Of a stretch of 64,000 bases of DNA, positions 16,252 through 24,802 are shown one piece after another. Each line of letters starts with the position of its first letter. Position 1 is the stretch's first letter. This DNA comes from Streptomyces sp. V1I1 (GTDB taxonomy: Bacteria; Actinomycetota; Actinomycetes; Streptomycetales; Streptomycetaceae), in the NCBI RefSeq assembly GCF_030817355.1, contig NZ_JAUSZH010000001.1:3783001-3847000 (forward strand), in the 5' to 3' direction. Under the pieces are notes generated by a model. It worked only from the letters and a program-made list of their open reading frames with translations, did not search any database and was not told the DNA's origin. The position numbers were made by a program, and so were the translations under genes.

Positions 16252-17454
16252 TCACAGCTCGACCCGCAGCTCCTTCACGCCCCGGATCACAAACCCCGCC
16301 TTCCACTCCGGCTCCGCCGCAAGCCTCATCGTCGGCGCCTCCCGCAGCAACTCCCCGAACGAAGCGGCCAGTTCGATACGCGCAAGCGGCGCGCCGAGGC
16401 AGTAGTGGATGCCCGCGCCGAAGCTGACGTGCGGGTTGTCGGCGCGGGCGAGGTCGAGGGTGTCCGGGTTCTCGAACTTCTCCGGGTCCCGGTTGGCCGA
16501 GCCGAAGAGCAGGGCGAGTTCGGAGCCGCGCGGGACGAGGGTCCCTTCGATCTCGATGTCGTCGAGTACCCAGCGTTCGAACAGCTGGAGCGGGGTGTCG
16601 TACCGCATCAGCTCCTCCACAGCTGTGGACAGAAGTGTGTGGTCGGCGCGGAGGGCGGCGAGCTGCGCGGGGTTGCGGAAGAGGGTCCACCAGCCGTTCG
16701 CGGTGGTGTTGACCGTCGCCTCGTGGCCCGCGTTCAGCAGCAGCACACAGGTGGAGATCATCTCCTGCTCGCTCAGCCGGTCTTCCTCGTCGTGCGCGGC
16801 GATGAGTGCGGAGATCAGGTCGTCGCCGGGCGCCGTGCGCCGCTCGGCGATCAACTCCCGTAGGTACGCGCTGAACTCGACCGAGGCGCGGACCGCGCAG
16901 GCGGCGGTCTCCTCGGACGGATTCAGCTCGTACATCCCGCAGATGTCCGCCGACCAGGGCCGCAGCAGCGCGCGGTCGGCGGGCGGAATCCCGAGCATCT
17001 CCGCGATGACGGCGACCGGCAGCGGCTCGGCGACCTCGGCGAGCAGATCGCCCCCGCCGTTGTCCTTGAGCCCGGCGACAAGCTCGGCCGCGAGCCTGCG
17101 CACGGTGGGCACGAGCGACTCGACGGTGCGCGGCGTGAAGGCCTTCGACACGAGCCGCCGGATGCGGGTGTGGTCGGGGGCTTCGAGGTCGAGCATCCCG
17201 TAGTCGTTGAGCGTGTGGAACGGCTCGTGCGCGGCGGGCGGGGGCGTACGCCCGAACTCCTCGTGCGTGAAACGGTGCAGGTACGTCCGCCCGAGCCGGC
17301 GGTCGCGCAGCAGCGCGGAGACGTCGGCGTGGTGGGGGATCAGCCACTGGCGGGTGGGCTCGAAGTAGTGCACGCGTCCGCGGGCGCGGAGGTCGGCGTA
17401 GGCGGGGTAGGGGTCGGCGACGAATGCGGGTGACCAGGGGGCGAAGTCGGCCAT
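16252..17454 (-). CDS. Cytochrome P450 (CYP105/107-like, soluble bacterial type)
   Basis: A 400-residue soluble bacterial P450. Motifs are the I-helix LNAGHEATVN, K-helix EELMRYD, and heme loop SFGAGIHYCLGAPLARIE with axial C352. Length and motif spelling are those of secondary-metabolism or xenobiotic P450s such as CYP107. No ferredoxin or biosynthetic gene is next to it. It is a single-gene unit between two repeat blocks. The ATG at 17454 follows GGGTAGCGTCAGCCC, without a strong ribosome binding site. Confidence 0.93.
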   Translation of the reverse strand: MADFAPWSPAFVADPYPAYADLRARGRVHYFEPTRQWLIPHHADVSALLRDRRLGRTYLHRFTHEEFGRTPPPAAHEPFHTLNDYGMLDLEAPDHTRIRRLVSKAFTPRTVESLVPTVRRLAAELVAGLKDNGGGDLLAEVAEPLPVAVIAEMLGIPPADRALLRPWSADICGMYELNPSEETAACAVRASVEFSAYLRELIAERRTAPGDDLISALIAAHDEEDRLSEQEMISTCVLLLNAGHEATVNTTANGWWTLFRNPAQLAALRADHTLLSTAVEELMRYDTPLQLFERWVLDDIEIEGTLVPRGSELALLFGSANRDPEKFENPDTLDLARADNPHVSFGAGIHYCLGAPLARIELAASFGELLREAPTMRLAAEPEWKAGFVIRGVKELRVEL

Positions 17455-17499
17455 GGGCTGACGCTACCCGGCGGGGTGTTCTTTCCCCAGCCCCGCCCC

Positions 17500-17592
17500 T
17501 TCCCGTAACTGGGGGCAAGCCCCCAGACCCCCCGTACGCCCTTCGGGCGTGTCCTCAAACTCCCCCAGACTTCGTCCGGGGGGACCCCCAAC
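17500..17592. repeat. Intergenic repeat with CTCCCCCAGACTTCGTCCGG hairpin
   Basis: Between the response regulator stop and the P450 start, GGGGGCAAGCCCCCAGACCCCC and AACTCCCCCAGACTTCGTCC-GGGGGGACCCCCAA form hairpins. The second is nearly identical to the copy near 16048-16080 and related to the copy inside the gene at 20207-20242. Confidence 0.65.
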
Positions 17593-17601
17593 GGGCTTGA
17601 T

Positions 17602-18261
17602 TCAGCCCGGCGTGACCAGTCTCGCCTCGTACGCGAATACCGCCGCCTGCGTCCGGTCCCGCAGCCCCAGCTTCACCAGCACCCTGCTCACATGCGTCTT
17701 GATCGTCGACTCCGCGACCACCAAGTGCGAGGCGATCTCCGCGTTCGACAGACCCTGCGCGATCAGCACCAGCACCTCCGTCTCGCGCTCCGTGAGATCC
17801 CCCACCTGGGCCAGGGCCGGCGGGCGCGGGTTCTGGGAGAGCTTCGAGAACTCCGTGATCAGACGGCGTGTGACCGTCGGCGCCAGCAGCGCCTCGCCCG
17901 CCGCCACCACCCGTACACCGTCCGCGAGTTGACGCGCGGACGCGTCCTTCAGCAGGAAGCCGGACGCCCCCGCGCGCAGCGCCTGGTACACGTACTCGTC
18001 GAGGTCGAACGTCGTCAGCACCAGCACCTTCGACCCGGCGTGCGCCGCGGCGATCTCGCGGGTCGCCTCGATGCCGTTCAGCTCCGGCATACGGATGTCC
18101 ATCAGCACCACGTCGGGCGCGAGTTCGGCGACCTTGGCGATCGCCTCGCGGCCGTTCACCGCCTCGCCGACGACCTCGATGTCGGGCATCGCGTTCAGCA
18201 GGACCGAGAAGCCCTCGCGGACCATCATCTGGTCGTCGACGACAAGGACGCGGATCGTCAT
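17602..18261 (-). CDS. NarL/LuxR-family response regulator
   Basis: 219 residues. The receiver domain (1-125) has acidic D9/D10, phospho-acceptor D55 in VVLMDIRMPE and the signature lysine in FLLKDA. The C-terminal LuxR helix-turn-helix contains LTERETEVLVLIAQGLSNAE and STIKTHVSRVL. It overlaps the upstream histidine kinase by 4 bp (ATGA), so the two form one operon. It is strikingly similar to the regulator at 20663-21331. Confidence 0.95.
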   Translation of the reverse strand: MTIRVLVVDDQMMVREGFSVLLNAMPDIEVVGEAVNGREAIAKVAELAPDVVLMDIRMPELNGIEATREIAAAHAGSKVLVLTTFDLDEYVYQALRAGASGFLLKDASARQLADGVRVVAAGEALLAPTVTRRLITEFSKLSQNPRPPALAQVGDLTERETEVLVLIAQGLSNAEIASHLVVAESTIKTHVSRVLVKLGLRDRTQAAVFAYEARLVTPG

Positions 18262-19625
18262 GACGGCTCCTCGGTGGCGGGGGCGGCGTCGGTGGGGACG
18301 GCTGCCACGGGGATGAAGGCGGTCACCTGGTAGCCGCCGTCCTGCGTCGGCTCCGCGGTCATCTCGCCGCTCAGCATCGTCACCCGCTCCCGCATGCCCG
18401 TGATGCCGTGGCCCGCGCCCGGCGACGGCTTGACCAGGCCCTGGGGTGCGGTGTTCACGATGCGCAGGCCGAGGCCGCCGAGTACATAGGAGATCTCGAC
18501 CTTCGCCGAGGACCCCGGCGCGTGGCGCAGCGCGTTGCTGAGCGCCTCCTGGATGATCCGGTACGCCGACAGCTCGACGCCCTGCGGCAGATCACGTACC
18601 GCGCCCGTCACCGTCTTCCCCACCTCCAGGCCCGCCTCACGGACGTTGGAGAGCAGGTTCTCGATGTCGGCGAGCACCGGCTGCGGCGCGTCGGGGGCCT
18701 GGTAGTCCTCCGCCCGCACGACACCGAGGACCCGGCGCAGCTCGGTCAGCGCCGCCACCGCGTTCTCGCGGATCGTGGCGAAGGCCTTCTCCAGCTCGGG
18801 CGGCGGGTTCTCCACCCGGTAGGGCGCGGCCTCCGCCTGGATCGCGACCACCGACATGTGGTGGGCCACCACGTCGTGCAGCTCGCGGGCGATCGTCGTG
18901 CGCTCCTCTAGGAGTGTGCGCCTGTCGCGTTCGACGGCTGTGACGGTCTGCTGCGCCGCGACCTCCTGCTTCGCCTCGCGGCGTACCTGCAGCACGGTCG
19001 TCGCCAGCAGCACCAGCGCAGAGAAGAAGAGCATCTGCGGGGTGTCGGAACTGCCACCGCGGGAGAGCAGGACCTCGGAGAAGGTTCCGTACGCCCCGGT
19101 CAGCACCCACATCCAGGCCGCGGTCCGCGGCCGGGTCCGCAGCGCCACCACCGTCATCACCGTCAGGTGCGACAGGAAGGAGCTGGGCGTCCACGGCCAG
19201 CCGTCCCCGTAGTGGGCCAGCACGCCGACGACGGGTGTGCTGAGCAGGGAGAGCCACCATGCGCCGACCGGCCTGAGCAGCGTCATCACCACCGCGGCGG
19301 CGGGGACGAACCCGGTCAGGACGAATTCGTACCCGGCGCCCCCGCTGTCGCCGGAAACAGACGCCATGAGCAGCACGAAGAACGCCACGACCACGAGCAC
19401 GGCGTGCGGGGTCCACCCCGCGTACTCGCGTATCCGGCCCGGGAGCCGGCGGGTGATCGGCCCGTCCGTCCGCCTGCGCGGCAGGGGGCGGTAGGCGAGG
19501 GCATCGTGGAAGAGGTCCTGGCGGAGGCCGCTCAGGGCCCCCATGGCCAGGTGGAACTCGGGGCTGCGGGTCTTCTCGGTCACGTACAGAACGGTAAGCG
19601 GAAGGACGGACGCGGTCGTCAGCAT
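18258..19625 (-). CDS. Sensor histidine kinase (DesK/NarX-like, HisKA_3)
   Basis: 455 residues from ATG 19625; internal GTG/ATG starts cannot be excluded. Five or six hydrophobic segments form a membrane sensor domain (about 70-205). A coiled linker leads to the dimerisation box RELHDVVAHHMSVVAIQAEA, with the phospho-His near residue 250. The HATPase domain has SAYRIIQEALSNALRHAPGS and GAGHGITGMRERV. The signal is unknown. It phosphorylates the coupled regulator downstream. Upstream lie four 10-bp direct repeats (19661-19700). Confidence 0.93.
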   Translation of the reverse strand: MLTTASVLPLTVLYVTEKTRSPEFHLAMGALSGLRQDLFHDALAYRPLPRRRTDGPITRRLPGRIREYAGWTPHAVLVVVAFFVLLMASVSGDSGGAGYEFVLTGFVPAAAVVMTLLRPVGAWWLSLLSTPVVGVLAHYGDGWPWTPSSFLSHLTVMTVVALRTRPRTAAWMWVLTGAYGTFSEVLLSRGGSSDTPQMLFFSALVLLATTVLQVRREAKQEVAAQQTVTAVERDRRTLLEERTTIARELHDVVAHHMSVVAIQAEAAPYRVENPPPELEKAFATIRENAVAALTELRRVLGVVRAEDYQAPDAPQPVLADIENLLSNVREAGLEVGKTVTGAVRDLPQGVELSAYRIIQEALSNALRHAPGSSAKVEISYVLGGLGLRIVNTAPQGLVKPSPGAGHGITGMRERVTMLSGEMTAEPTQDGGYQVTAFIPVAAVPTDAAPATEEPS

Positions 19626-19660
19626 CGCTGCGGATCCTGCCGCGTCCGTCCTGAGTACTA

Positions 19661-19700
19661 CGAGGCGCTACGAGTCGCTACGAAGCGATACGAAGCGATA
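19661..19700. repeat. Four 10-bp direct repeats upstream of the histidine kinase
   Basis: CGAGGCGCTA, CGAGTCGCTA, CGAAGCGATA and CGAAGCGATA follow each other at 19661, 19671, 19681 and 19691, ending with related GGTACGGGCGGTACGGG. They occupy the gap between the NmrA-like gene and the kinase start (19625). The one-helical-turn period suggests an operator array for a regulator such as the cognate NarL protein, though slippage is an alternative. Confidence 0.5.
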
Positions 19701-19729
19701 CAGGTGGTACGGGCGGTACGGGACGACGC

Positions 19730-20605
19730 TTACGCGCGGAACGCGTCCGCGTGCTCCGCCGCCCACTGGGCGAAGGTCCGCGCCGGGCGCCCCGTGACCT
19801 TCTCGACGGTGTCGACGACGGTACGTCCGACGAGCGGTGTGTTCCCGTACGCCTCCAGCAGGAAGCCGATCACTTCGTCCGGCTGGCCGGCCGCCCGCCA
19901 CTGCTCGACCGCCTGCTCCTCGCTCAGCTCAACGAGCCGGATCTCCCGGCCGCGGGCGGCCGCGAGGGCGTCCGTCTTGTCCTTCAGGGTCAGCACCTCC
20001 GGGCCGGTGATCACGTATTCCTTGCCGCCGTGGCCGTCCTCGGTGAGCGCGACCGCGGCGACGGCGCCGATGTCGCCCTCGTGGACCATCGCGCTCAGCC
20101 GGCCGGTGAACGGCTCCCGCACCGCGTCGTCGCCGCGAATGCCGTCCGCCCACTCCAGCGCGTTCGACATGAACTCCACCGGCATGACCACGGTCCACGC
20201 GAACTCTCCCCCACAGCCTTCGGCGTGGGAGGGGCCCCCAGCCCGCACCGCGTCCTCCAGCAGGCTGGGGCCGCCGCCGTGCAGCACGGTGACCCGGCGG
20301 ACACCCGCCTTGCGGGCCTGTTCGAGGATCTGTGGGCCGGTCTCAAGAGGGGCGAAGTACGGCCCGCCGAAGGTGATCAGGTGGAGGCCGGTCACGTCCT
20401 CGAGAGCGGCTGTGAGGGATTCGGGGTCGGTGAGGTCGCCCTGCACAACCTCGACGCCGGCGGGGAAATCCGCCTTGGCGGGGTCACGGGTCAGGGCACG
20501 GACGGAGTGTCCACGGCGGAGGAGTTCGGCGACGACCTGGCTGCCAACGGTTCCGGTTGCTCCGGTGACCAGGACGATTCCTTCGGTGCTCTCTCGATTC
20601 GTCAT
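19730..20605 (-). CDS. NAD(P)-binding NmrA-like reductase/epimerase with in-frame repeat insertion
   Basis: 291 residues from ATG 20605. The Rossmann N-terminus is GIVLVTGATGTVGSQVVAEL, followed by RALTRDPAKA and GDLTDPESL, the pattern of NmrA/atypical SDR proteins (NAD(P)H:quinone reductase or regulator type). After the LHGGGPSLLEDAVRA strand an extra dozen residues, GGPSHAEGCGGEF, interrupt what in relatives is a short loop before WTVVMPVEFM. That DNA (20207-20242) is a copy of the genomic CTCCCCCA repeat. It is transcribed as a single gene between two two-component systems. Confidence 0.87.
   Translation of the reverse strand: MTNRESTEGIVLVTGATGTVGSQVVAELLRRGHSVRALTRDPAKADFPAGVEVVQGDLTDPESLTAALEDVTGLHLITFGGPYFAPLETGPQILEQARKAGVRRVTVLHGGGPSLLEDAVRAGGPSHAEGCGGEFAWTVVMPVEFMSNALEWADGIRGDDAVREPFTGRLSAMVHEGDIGAVAAVALTEDGHGGKEYVITGPEVLTLKDKTDALAAARGREIRLVELSEEQAVEQWRAAGQPDEVIGFLLEAYGNTPLVGRTVVDTVEKVTGRPARTFAQWAAEHADAFRA
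20207..20242. repeat. Genomic CTCCCCCA repeat inserted in frame in the NmrA-like gene
   Basis: CTCTCCCCCACAGCCTTCGG followed by CGTGGGAGGGGCCCCCA is an imperfect palindrome of the family seen near 16048-16080 and 17557-17592. On the minus strand it is read as GGPSHAEGCGGE, about 12 extra codons with no frame change. Confidence 0.7.
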
Positions 20606-20662
20606 ATGGCCAAGGTAGGAAGGCTTGCGGTCAGCTTCTGTCCGCAAGGCAAGGCCGAGGGT

Positions 20663-21331
20663 TCAGTAGCCGGTGGGACGTATGAGGCCCGTCTCGTACG
20701 CGAAAACCGCCGCCTGCGTACGGTCGCGCAGCCCCAGCTTCACCAGGATCCGGCTCACATGCGTCTTCACGGTCTGCTCCGCCACCACCAGCCGCGCGGC
20801 GATCTCCGCGTTCGACAGGCCCTGTGCGATCAGGTTGAGCACCTCCGTCTCACGCTCCGTCAGATCGCCGACGCGCTCCTTGAGCGGGGTGCGCGGCGCA
20901 CCGGCCGTCCGGGAGAACTCGGTGATCAGCCGCTTGGTGATGTTCGGCGAGAGCAGCGCGTCGCCGGCCGCCACCACCCGTACCGCTTCGGCGAGTTGAC
21001 CGGCCGAGGCGTCCTTCAGCAGAAAGCCGGACGCACCCGCGCGCAGCGCCTCGTAGACGTACTCGTCCAGGTCGAACGTGGTCAGCACCAGGACCTTGAC
21101 GGTGGCACCCGGGGCCCGGGTGATCCGACGGGTGGCCTCGATGCCGCCGAGCTCGGGCATCCGGATGTCCATCAGGACTACGTCGGGGTCGAGTTCGGCG
21201 ACCTTGGCGACCGCCTCGCGGCCGTCCACGGCCTGGCCGATCACCTCGATGCCCGGCTCGGCATTGAGCAGCACCGTGAAGCCCTGCCGGACCATTGCCT
21301 GGTCGTCGGCGATCACCACCCGGATCGTCAT
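20663..21331 (-). CDS. NarL/LuxR-family response regulator (paralogue)
   Basis: 222 residues. The receiver has phospho-acceptor D55 in VVLMDIRMPE; the C-terminal HTH has LTERETEVLNLIAQGLSNAE and QTVKTHVSRILVKLGLRDR. Over most of its length it matches the regulator at 17602-18261 almost residue for residue in the HTH, so both may recognise similar DNA. It overlaps the kinase gene by 4 bp and is the last gene of a four-gene run starting at 24683. Confidence 0.95.
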   Translation of the reverse strand: MTIRVVIADDQAMVRQGFTVLLNAEPGIEVIGQAVDGREAVAKVAELDPDVVLMDIRMPELGGIEATRRITRAPGATVKVLVLTTFDLDEYVYEALRAGASGFLLKDASAGQLAEAVRVVAAGDALLSPNITKRLITEFSRTAGAPRTPLKERVGDLTERETEVLNLIAQGLSNAEIAARLVVAEQTVKTHVSRILVKLGLRDRTQAAVFAYETGLIRPTGY

Positions 21332-22620
21332 GCGTTGTCCTTCGAGACTTGCAGGGGCAGGTGTGCGGTGACTTCGTAGCCGCCGTCGGGGGTGCGTCCC
21401 GCGGCGAGGCCGCCGCCGAGCATGGCGGCGCGTTCGCGCATGCCGAGCAGACCGTGGCCTGCTCCGGGGGACGGCGGGGCGGGCTTCGCCGACGCGGTGT
21501 TGATCACTCGGACGCCCAGCACGCTCGGCTTGTACACGATCTCCACGCGTACCTCGGACCCGGGCGCGTGCCGTATCGCATTGCTGAGCGCCTCCTGGAT
21601 GATCCGGTACGCCGACAGTTCGACGCCGGGCGACAGCGGGTGCGGCTCGCCGGCGCTGTGGGTGGTGATGCTCAGCCCTGCGCTGCGGACATTCTCGACG
21701 AGGGAGTCCAGCCGGTCGAGGGTGGGCTGCGGTGCGTGCGGCGCGCCTTCCGGGTTCTCGGACCGCAGCACGCCGAGCACCCGGCGGAGTTCGGTGAGCG
21801 CTTCGAGGGCGTTCTCGCGGATGCCCTCCAGGTTCTCCTTGAGCTCGTCGGACGGATTCTGCACGAGGTGCGGGGCCACCTGCGCCTGGATGGAGATCAC
21901 CGACATGTGGTGGGCGACGACATCGTGCAGCTCGCGGGCGATCCGGTTGCGCTCTTCGAGCAGCGTGCGCCGGGACCGCTCCTCGGCCGTGAGCGACTCC
22001 TGCTCGGCGAGCCGGTCACGGGCCTCGCGGCGGCCGTGCAGTGATGTACCGACGAGGACCACGACGGCGTACACGATCGCGGCCGTCGCGGACGACGAGT
22101 TGTACCGAGGCATCGCGAGCCCGAAGACGTCGAAGACGAACCCGACCCCGACGGTGACCACCAGGGCCTTGACGGCGATGCGGGTCCGGACGCGCAGGGC
22201 GACCAGGAACAGCACGGCCGCGTTGGCGATGACACCCGGTACGGTCCACGGCCAGGGCTGCCCGCCGGGCAGTTGGCCGCCCACGGCGAACGCGGTCAGT
22301 GCGGCGATCCCCAGCGACATCCACCAAGCGGCCAGCGGCCGGCGCATCGCGTACCCGACCACGGCGGCGGTGGCGACGCCGAGCGGGATGCCGTACTGGC
22401 CGTGCACGCGGAACTGATTGACGAGTTCGTCGGAGCCGAAGATCGCCAGGGTGAGGGCGCCGTAGCCGATCAGGACATGCGGCAGCCGGCGGAGCCAGCG
22501 GGGGCGTGCCATCGGCGGAAGCGGCATCGCTTCGAAGTTCCACAGCTCAGGGGGGCGCAGAGCCGCCCGCTCCCATCTGTTGAGGTTGTCTTCGTCCGCC
22601 ACAGGATGAAGCCTAGGCAT
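21328..22620 (-). CDS. Sensor histidine kinase (paralogue, HisKA_3)
   Basis: 430 residues from ATG 22620, which overlaps the stop of the acyltransferase gene by 8 bp. A WERAALRPPELWNFEAMPL cytoplasmic start is followed by five or six membrane helices (about 45-180), the box RELHDVVAHHMSVISIQAQV (His near residue 230) and HATPase motifs SAYRIIQEALSNAIRHAPGS and GAGHGLLGMRERA. It pairs with the response regulator downstream. Gene overlaps tie its synthesis to the hydrolase and acyltransferase genes. Confidence 0.92.
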   Translation of the reverse strand: MPRLHPVADEDNLNRWERAALRPPELWNFEAMPLPPMARPRWLRRLPHVLIGYGALTLAIFGSDELVNQFRVHGQYGIPLGVATAAVVGYAMRRPLAAWWMSLGIAALTAFAVGGQLPGGQPWPWTVPGVIANAAVLFLVALRVRTRIAVKALVVTVGVGFVFDVFGLAMPRYNSSSATAAIVYAVVVLVGTSLHGRREARDRLAEQESLTAEERSRRTLLEERNRIARELHDVVAHHMSVISIQAQVAPHLVQNPSDELKENLEGIRENALEALTELRRVLGVLRSENPEGAPHAPQPTLDRLDSLVENVRSAGLSITTHSAGEPHPLSPGVELSAYRIIQEALSNAIRHAPGSEVRVEIVYKPSVLGVRVINTASAKPAPPSPGAGHGLLGMRERAAMLGGGLAAGRTPDGGYEVTAHLPLQVSKDNA

Positions 22621-23743
22621 CGCGCACCGCCTTCGGCGGGGCGGGCCGCCGCCCCTGTTCGTACAGCCGGAACGCACCCCAGCAGACCGACAGCGCAAGC
22701 GCGAAGACCGGTAGCCAGGCAAACCGGGCCAGCACCCAGCCGGGGCTGTCGGGTGCGGTGTGCAGTCCGGGAAGCGCGCCCGCGAGCAGGCCTGTCGTGG
22801 TGACCGCCATCAGCGCGGTCTGGTGCCAGAGGAAGACGGTCATCGCCGATAGGTTGACCAGCGCCACCGCCGCCCAGGCCGCGGGTCTTTGAAGCACCCT
22901 GCGCAGCGGGCCGAGCAGGAGCAGGGCCCCTCCGCACTGCGCGAGCCCGAAGGCAACGGCGGCGAGGGTCGGCGGGTTGAGGTTGGAGATCTCGGCGCCG
23001 GGCACCCCGACCATGGACGCGGGATAGCCGGCCCACAGGACGAGCGCGGCGGTGGCGGCGGCGCCGCCGAGCAGCAGCGCCCATCGGATCGCACGGCCCC
23101 GCAGGCCGCCGCGGGCCCAGGCCGCGCCGAGGCAGCACGGGACCAGCCAGCCCGCGGGCACGTTGATCCAGCCCAGCCAGGCCGGTCCGCCGAAGCCGAA
23201 ACGGAACAGGTCGATGTGGAGGACGACGGCGAGCGGCCAGAGCGGATGCAGCCTGGCGACGAGCGGGGTGGCGGCGGTGAGCGCGGCGAACACCAGCAGG
23301 AACCAGAGCGGGGAGAGGGCGAGGGTCAGCAGGGTGCGTACGGTCTGAAGGCCCGCGCCCGTGGCGAGCATCCCGATCGCGGCGACCGTCCACAGCACGA
23401 GGACGGCCGCGACCGGCGCGAAGAGCCGGGCCAGGCGGGTGGCCAGCCACTGCCGGTAGCCGGTGCCGCGGGCCCGCGCCGCGGCATGGCTCTTGGCGGC
23501 CACGTGCCCACCGACCAGGAAGAAGACTGCCAGGGTCTGGAAGATCCAGGAGACCGGGCTCAGCCACGGCATGTGCTGGAGCGGGCTGGCGCCGTGGAGC
23601 ACGCCGCCGCCGTCGGTGACGAGGGCGGTGACCAGCCAGTGGCCGAGGACCACCCCGAGGATCGCCAACGCGCGCAGGGCGTCGACGGCACGGTCCCGCT
23701 CGGGCGGGGTGGCCGCGTCGATCCGGCGTGCCAACTCACGCAT
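22613..23743 (-). CDS. Membrane acyltransferase (acyltransferase 3 family)
   Basis: A 376-residue polytopic protein with about ten hydrophobic helices. RDRAVDALRALAILGVVLGHW at the N-terminus is the acyltransferase-3 signature, with the catalytic His of that family. Such enzymes O-acylate sugars, antibiotics or surface polymers at the membrane. The start overlaps the end of the hydrolase gene by 8 bp and its end overlaps the kinase start, so the four genes are one transcription unit. The acceptor is unknown. Confidence 0.88.
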   Translation of the reverse strand: MRELARRIDAATPPERDRAVDALRALAILGVVLGHWLVTALVTDGGGVLHGASPLQHMPWLSPVSWIFQTLAVFFLVGGHVAAKSHAAARARGTGYRQWLATRLARLFAPVAAVLVLWTVAAIGMLATGAGLQTVRTLLTLALSPLWFLLVFAALTAATPLVARLHPLWPLAVVLHIDLFRFGFGGPAWLGWINVPAGWLVPCCLGAAWARGGLRGRAIRWALLLGGAAATAALVLWAGYPASMVGVPGAEISNLNPPTLAAVAFGLAQCGGALLLLGPLRRVLQRPAAWAAVALVNLSAMTVFLWHQTALMAVTTTGLLAGALPGLHTAPDSPGWVLARFAWLPVFALALSVCWGAFRLYEQGRRPAPPKAVRDA

Positions 23744-24683
23744 GGGTGACCTCCGTTGCGCGGCCGAGGACGATCCGGCCGAGGTTGCGCAGGGACGGGG
23801 AACCGGGCTTCAGGTAGTCGCTGTGCCCGCCGTCGCCCGCGTCGAAGGTGCGCGCGCCGAAGCCGGGCGAGACGGGGTCGGCGCCGAACCCCACCGTGGT
23901 ACCGAGGAGTTCGAGCCGCAGGTGCGGGACGTTGGCGATCCAGTCGTCGCTGCCGCGACCGGCCCAGACGGCGGCGCGGGTGCGCAGCTCGGCCACGTGC
24001 TCGACACCCGCGCCGGGGCTGCCGTAGAGGACGATGTCGGCGACGTCGATGGAGTGGGCGGCGCGCCCGCAGACGACGGAGCCGTACGAATGGCAGAGGA
24101 GGCTGACTCGCGCAGCGGGCTTTGCGTCTCCCAACTCACGTATGAATAAGCGCAGTTGGCGAGCAGCACCGTCCGCTCGCCCCTCGGTCAGCACCTCGGG
24201 GCTGACGGTCCCCGGCGTGGCATAGCCGAGCCAGGCGACGACCGCCGCGCGGCCGCCCAGTTCGCCGTGGAGGGCGGCGGCCCCGGCCCGGAAGCGTTCG
24301 TACGTATCGAGGTTGGTGTCCGAGCCCGGCACCAGTACGGCGATCCGCTCGGCGCCCGCGAGATCGCCGAACACCTCGGCGGTGCGGCCGCCGTCACGCC
24401 CGTCGAAGGTGAGGAAGTGCCGCGTCGGGTCCGCCATGACGCGCAGCCGGGCGGCCCGCCCCCGGTCGCCGTGGTCGGCGGCCGTCCGCACGGCCTCGCG
24501 GATATTGCCGCGGTTGGCTTCGTAGCGGTCGCCGAGAGCCGGCAGTTCGGCGGCGGTGACCGGCGCGAGTGCGACCGGGGCGGGCGCGGGGACGGCTGCG
24601 GGCCGCGCCGCCGCCGACACCGGCACGGCCACCGCGGCGGTGACGAGCGCGGCGAGCAGGGTACGACGCAGGCGGGACGCCAT
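23736..24683 (-). CDS. Secreted alpha/beta hydrolase (DUF1023 type)
   Basis: 315 residues. A signal peptide (RRTLLAALVTAAVAVPVSAAA) is followed by an alpha/beta hydrolase domain: IAVLVPGSDTNLDTYERF, VVAWLGYATPG, then the nucleophile elbow LLCHSYGSVVCG (Ser near 200), and a late GDGGHSDYL carrying the catalytic His. This is the DUF1023 group of actinobacterial exported esterase-like proteins. It is the first gene of the hydrolase-acyltransferase-kinase-regulator unit. ATG 24683 follows GGAAGGAAGAAACC. Confidence 0.9.
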   Translation of the reverse strand: MASRLRRTLLAALVTAAVAVPVSAAARPAAVPAPAPVALAPVTAAELPALGDRYEANRGNIREAVRTAADHGDRGRAARLRVMADPTRHFLTFDGRDGGRTAEVFGDLAGAERIAVLVPGSDTNLDTYERFRAGAAALHGELGGRAAVVAWLGYATPGTVSPEVLTEGRADGAARQLRLFIRELGDAKPAARVSLLCHSYGSVVCGRAAHSIDVADIVLYGSPGAGVEHVAELRTRAAVWAGRGSDDWIANVPHLRLELLGTTVGFGADPVSPGFGARTFDAGDGGHSDYLKPGSPSLRNLGRIVLGRATEVTHA

Positions 24684-24699
24684 GAGGTTTCTTCCTTCC

Positions 24700-24722
24700 G
24701 TTCCAGACGCTGTCTCTGGAAC
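24700..24722. promoter_or_regulatory. Palindromic operator GTTCCAGA-N7-TCTGGAAC
   Basis: Perfect 8-bp arms separated by 7 bp lie 17-39 bp upstream of the hydrolase ATG, just downstream of a minus-strand TAACTT -10-like hexamer. A regulator bound here would sit on the transcription start. The response regulator of the same operon is one candidate ligand. Confidence 0.55.
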
Positions 24723-24802
24723 AGAAGTTATGGATCACGGCCGGTCGTCGGCGTCCCGCTGGAGAATGCACCTGTGACGTAGCTCCGAAGTATTACGGGT
24801 AC

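Noticed and set aside
16252..17454. P450 as part of a biosynthetic gene cluster with the response regulator
   Set aside because: Repeat blocks with terminators lie on both sides and no biosynthetic genes are adjacent.
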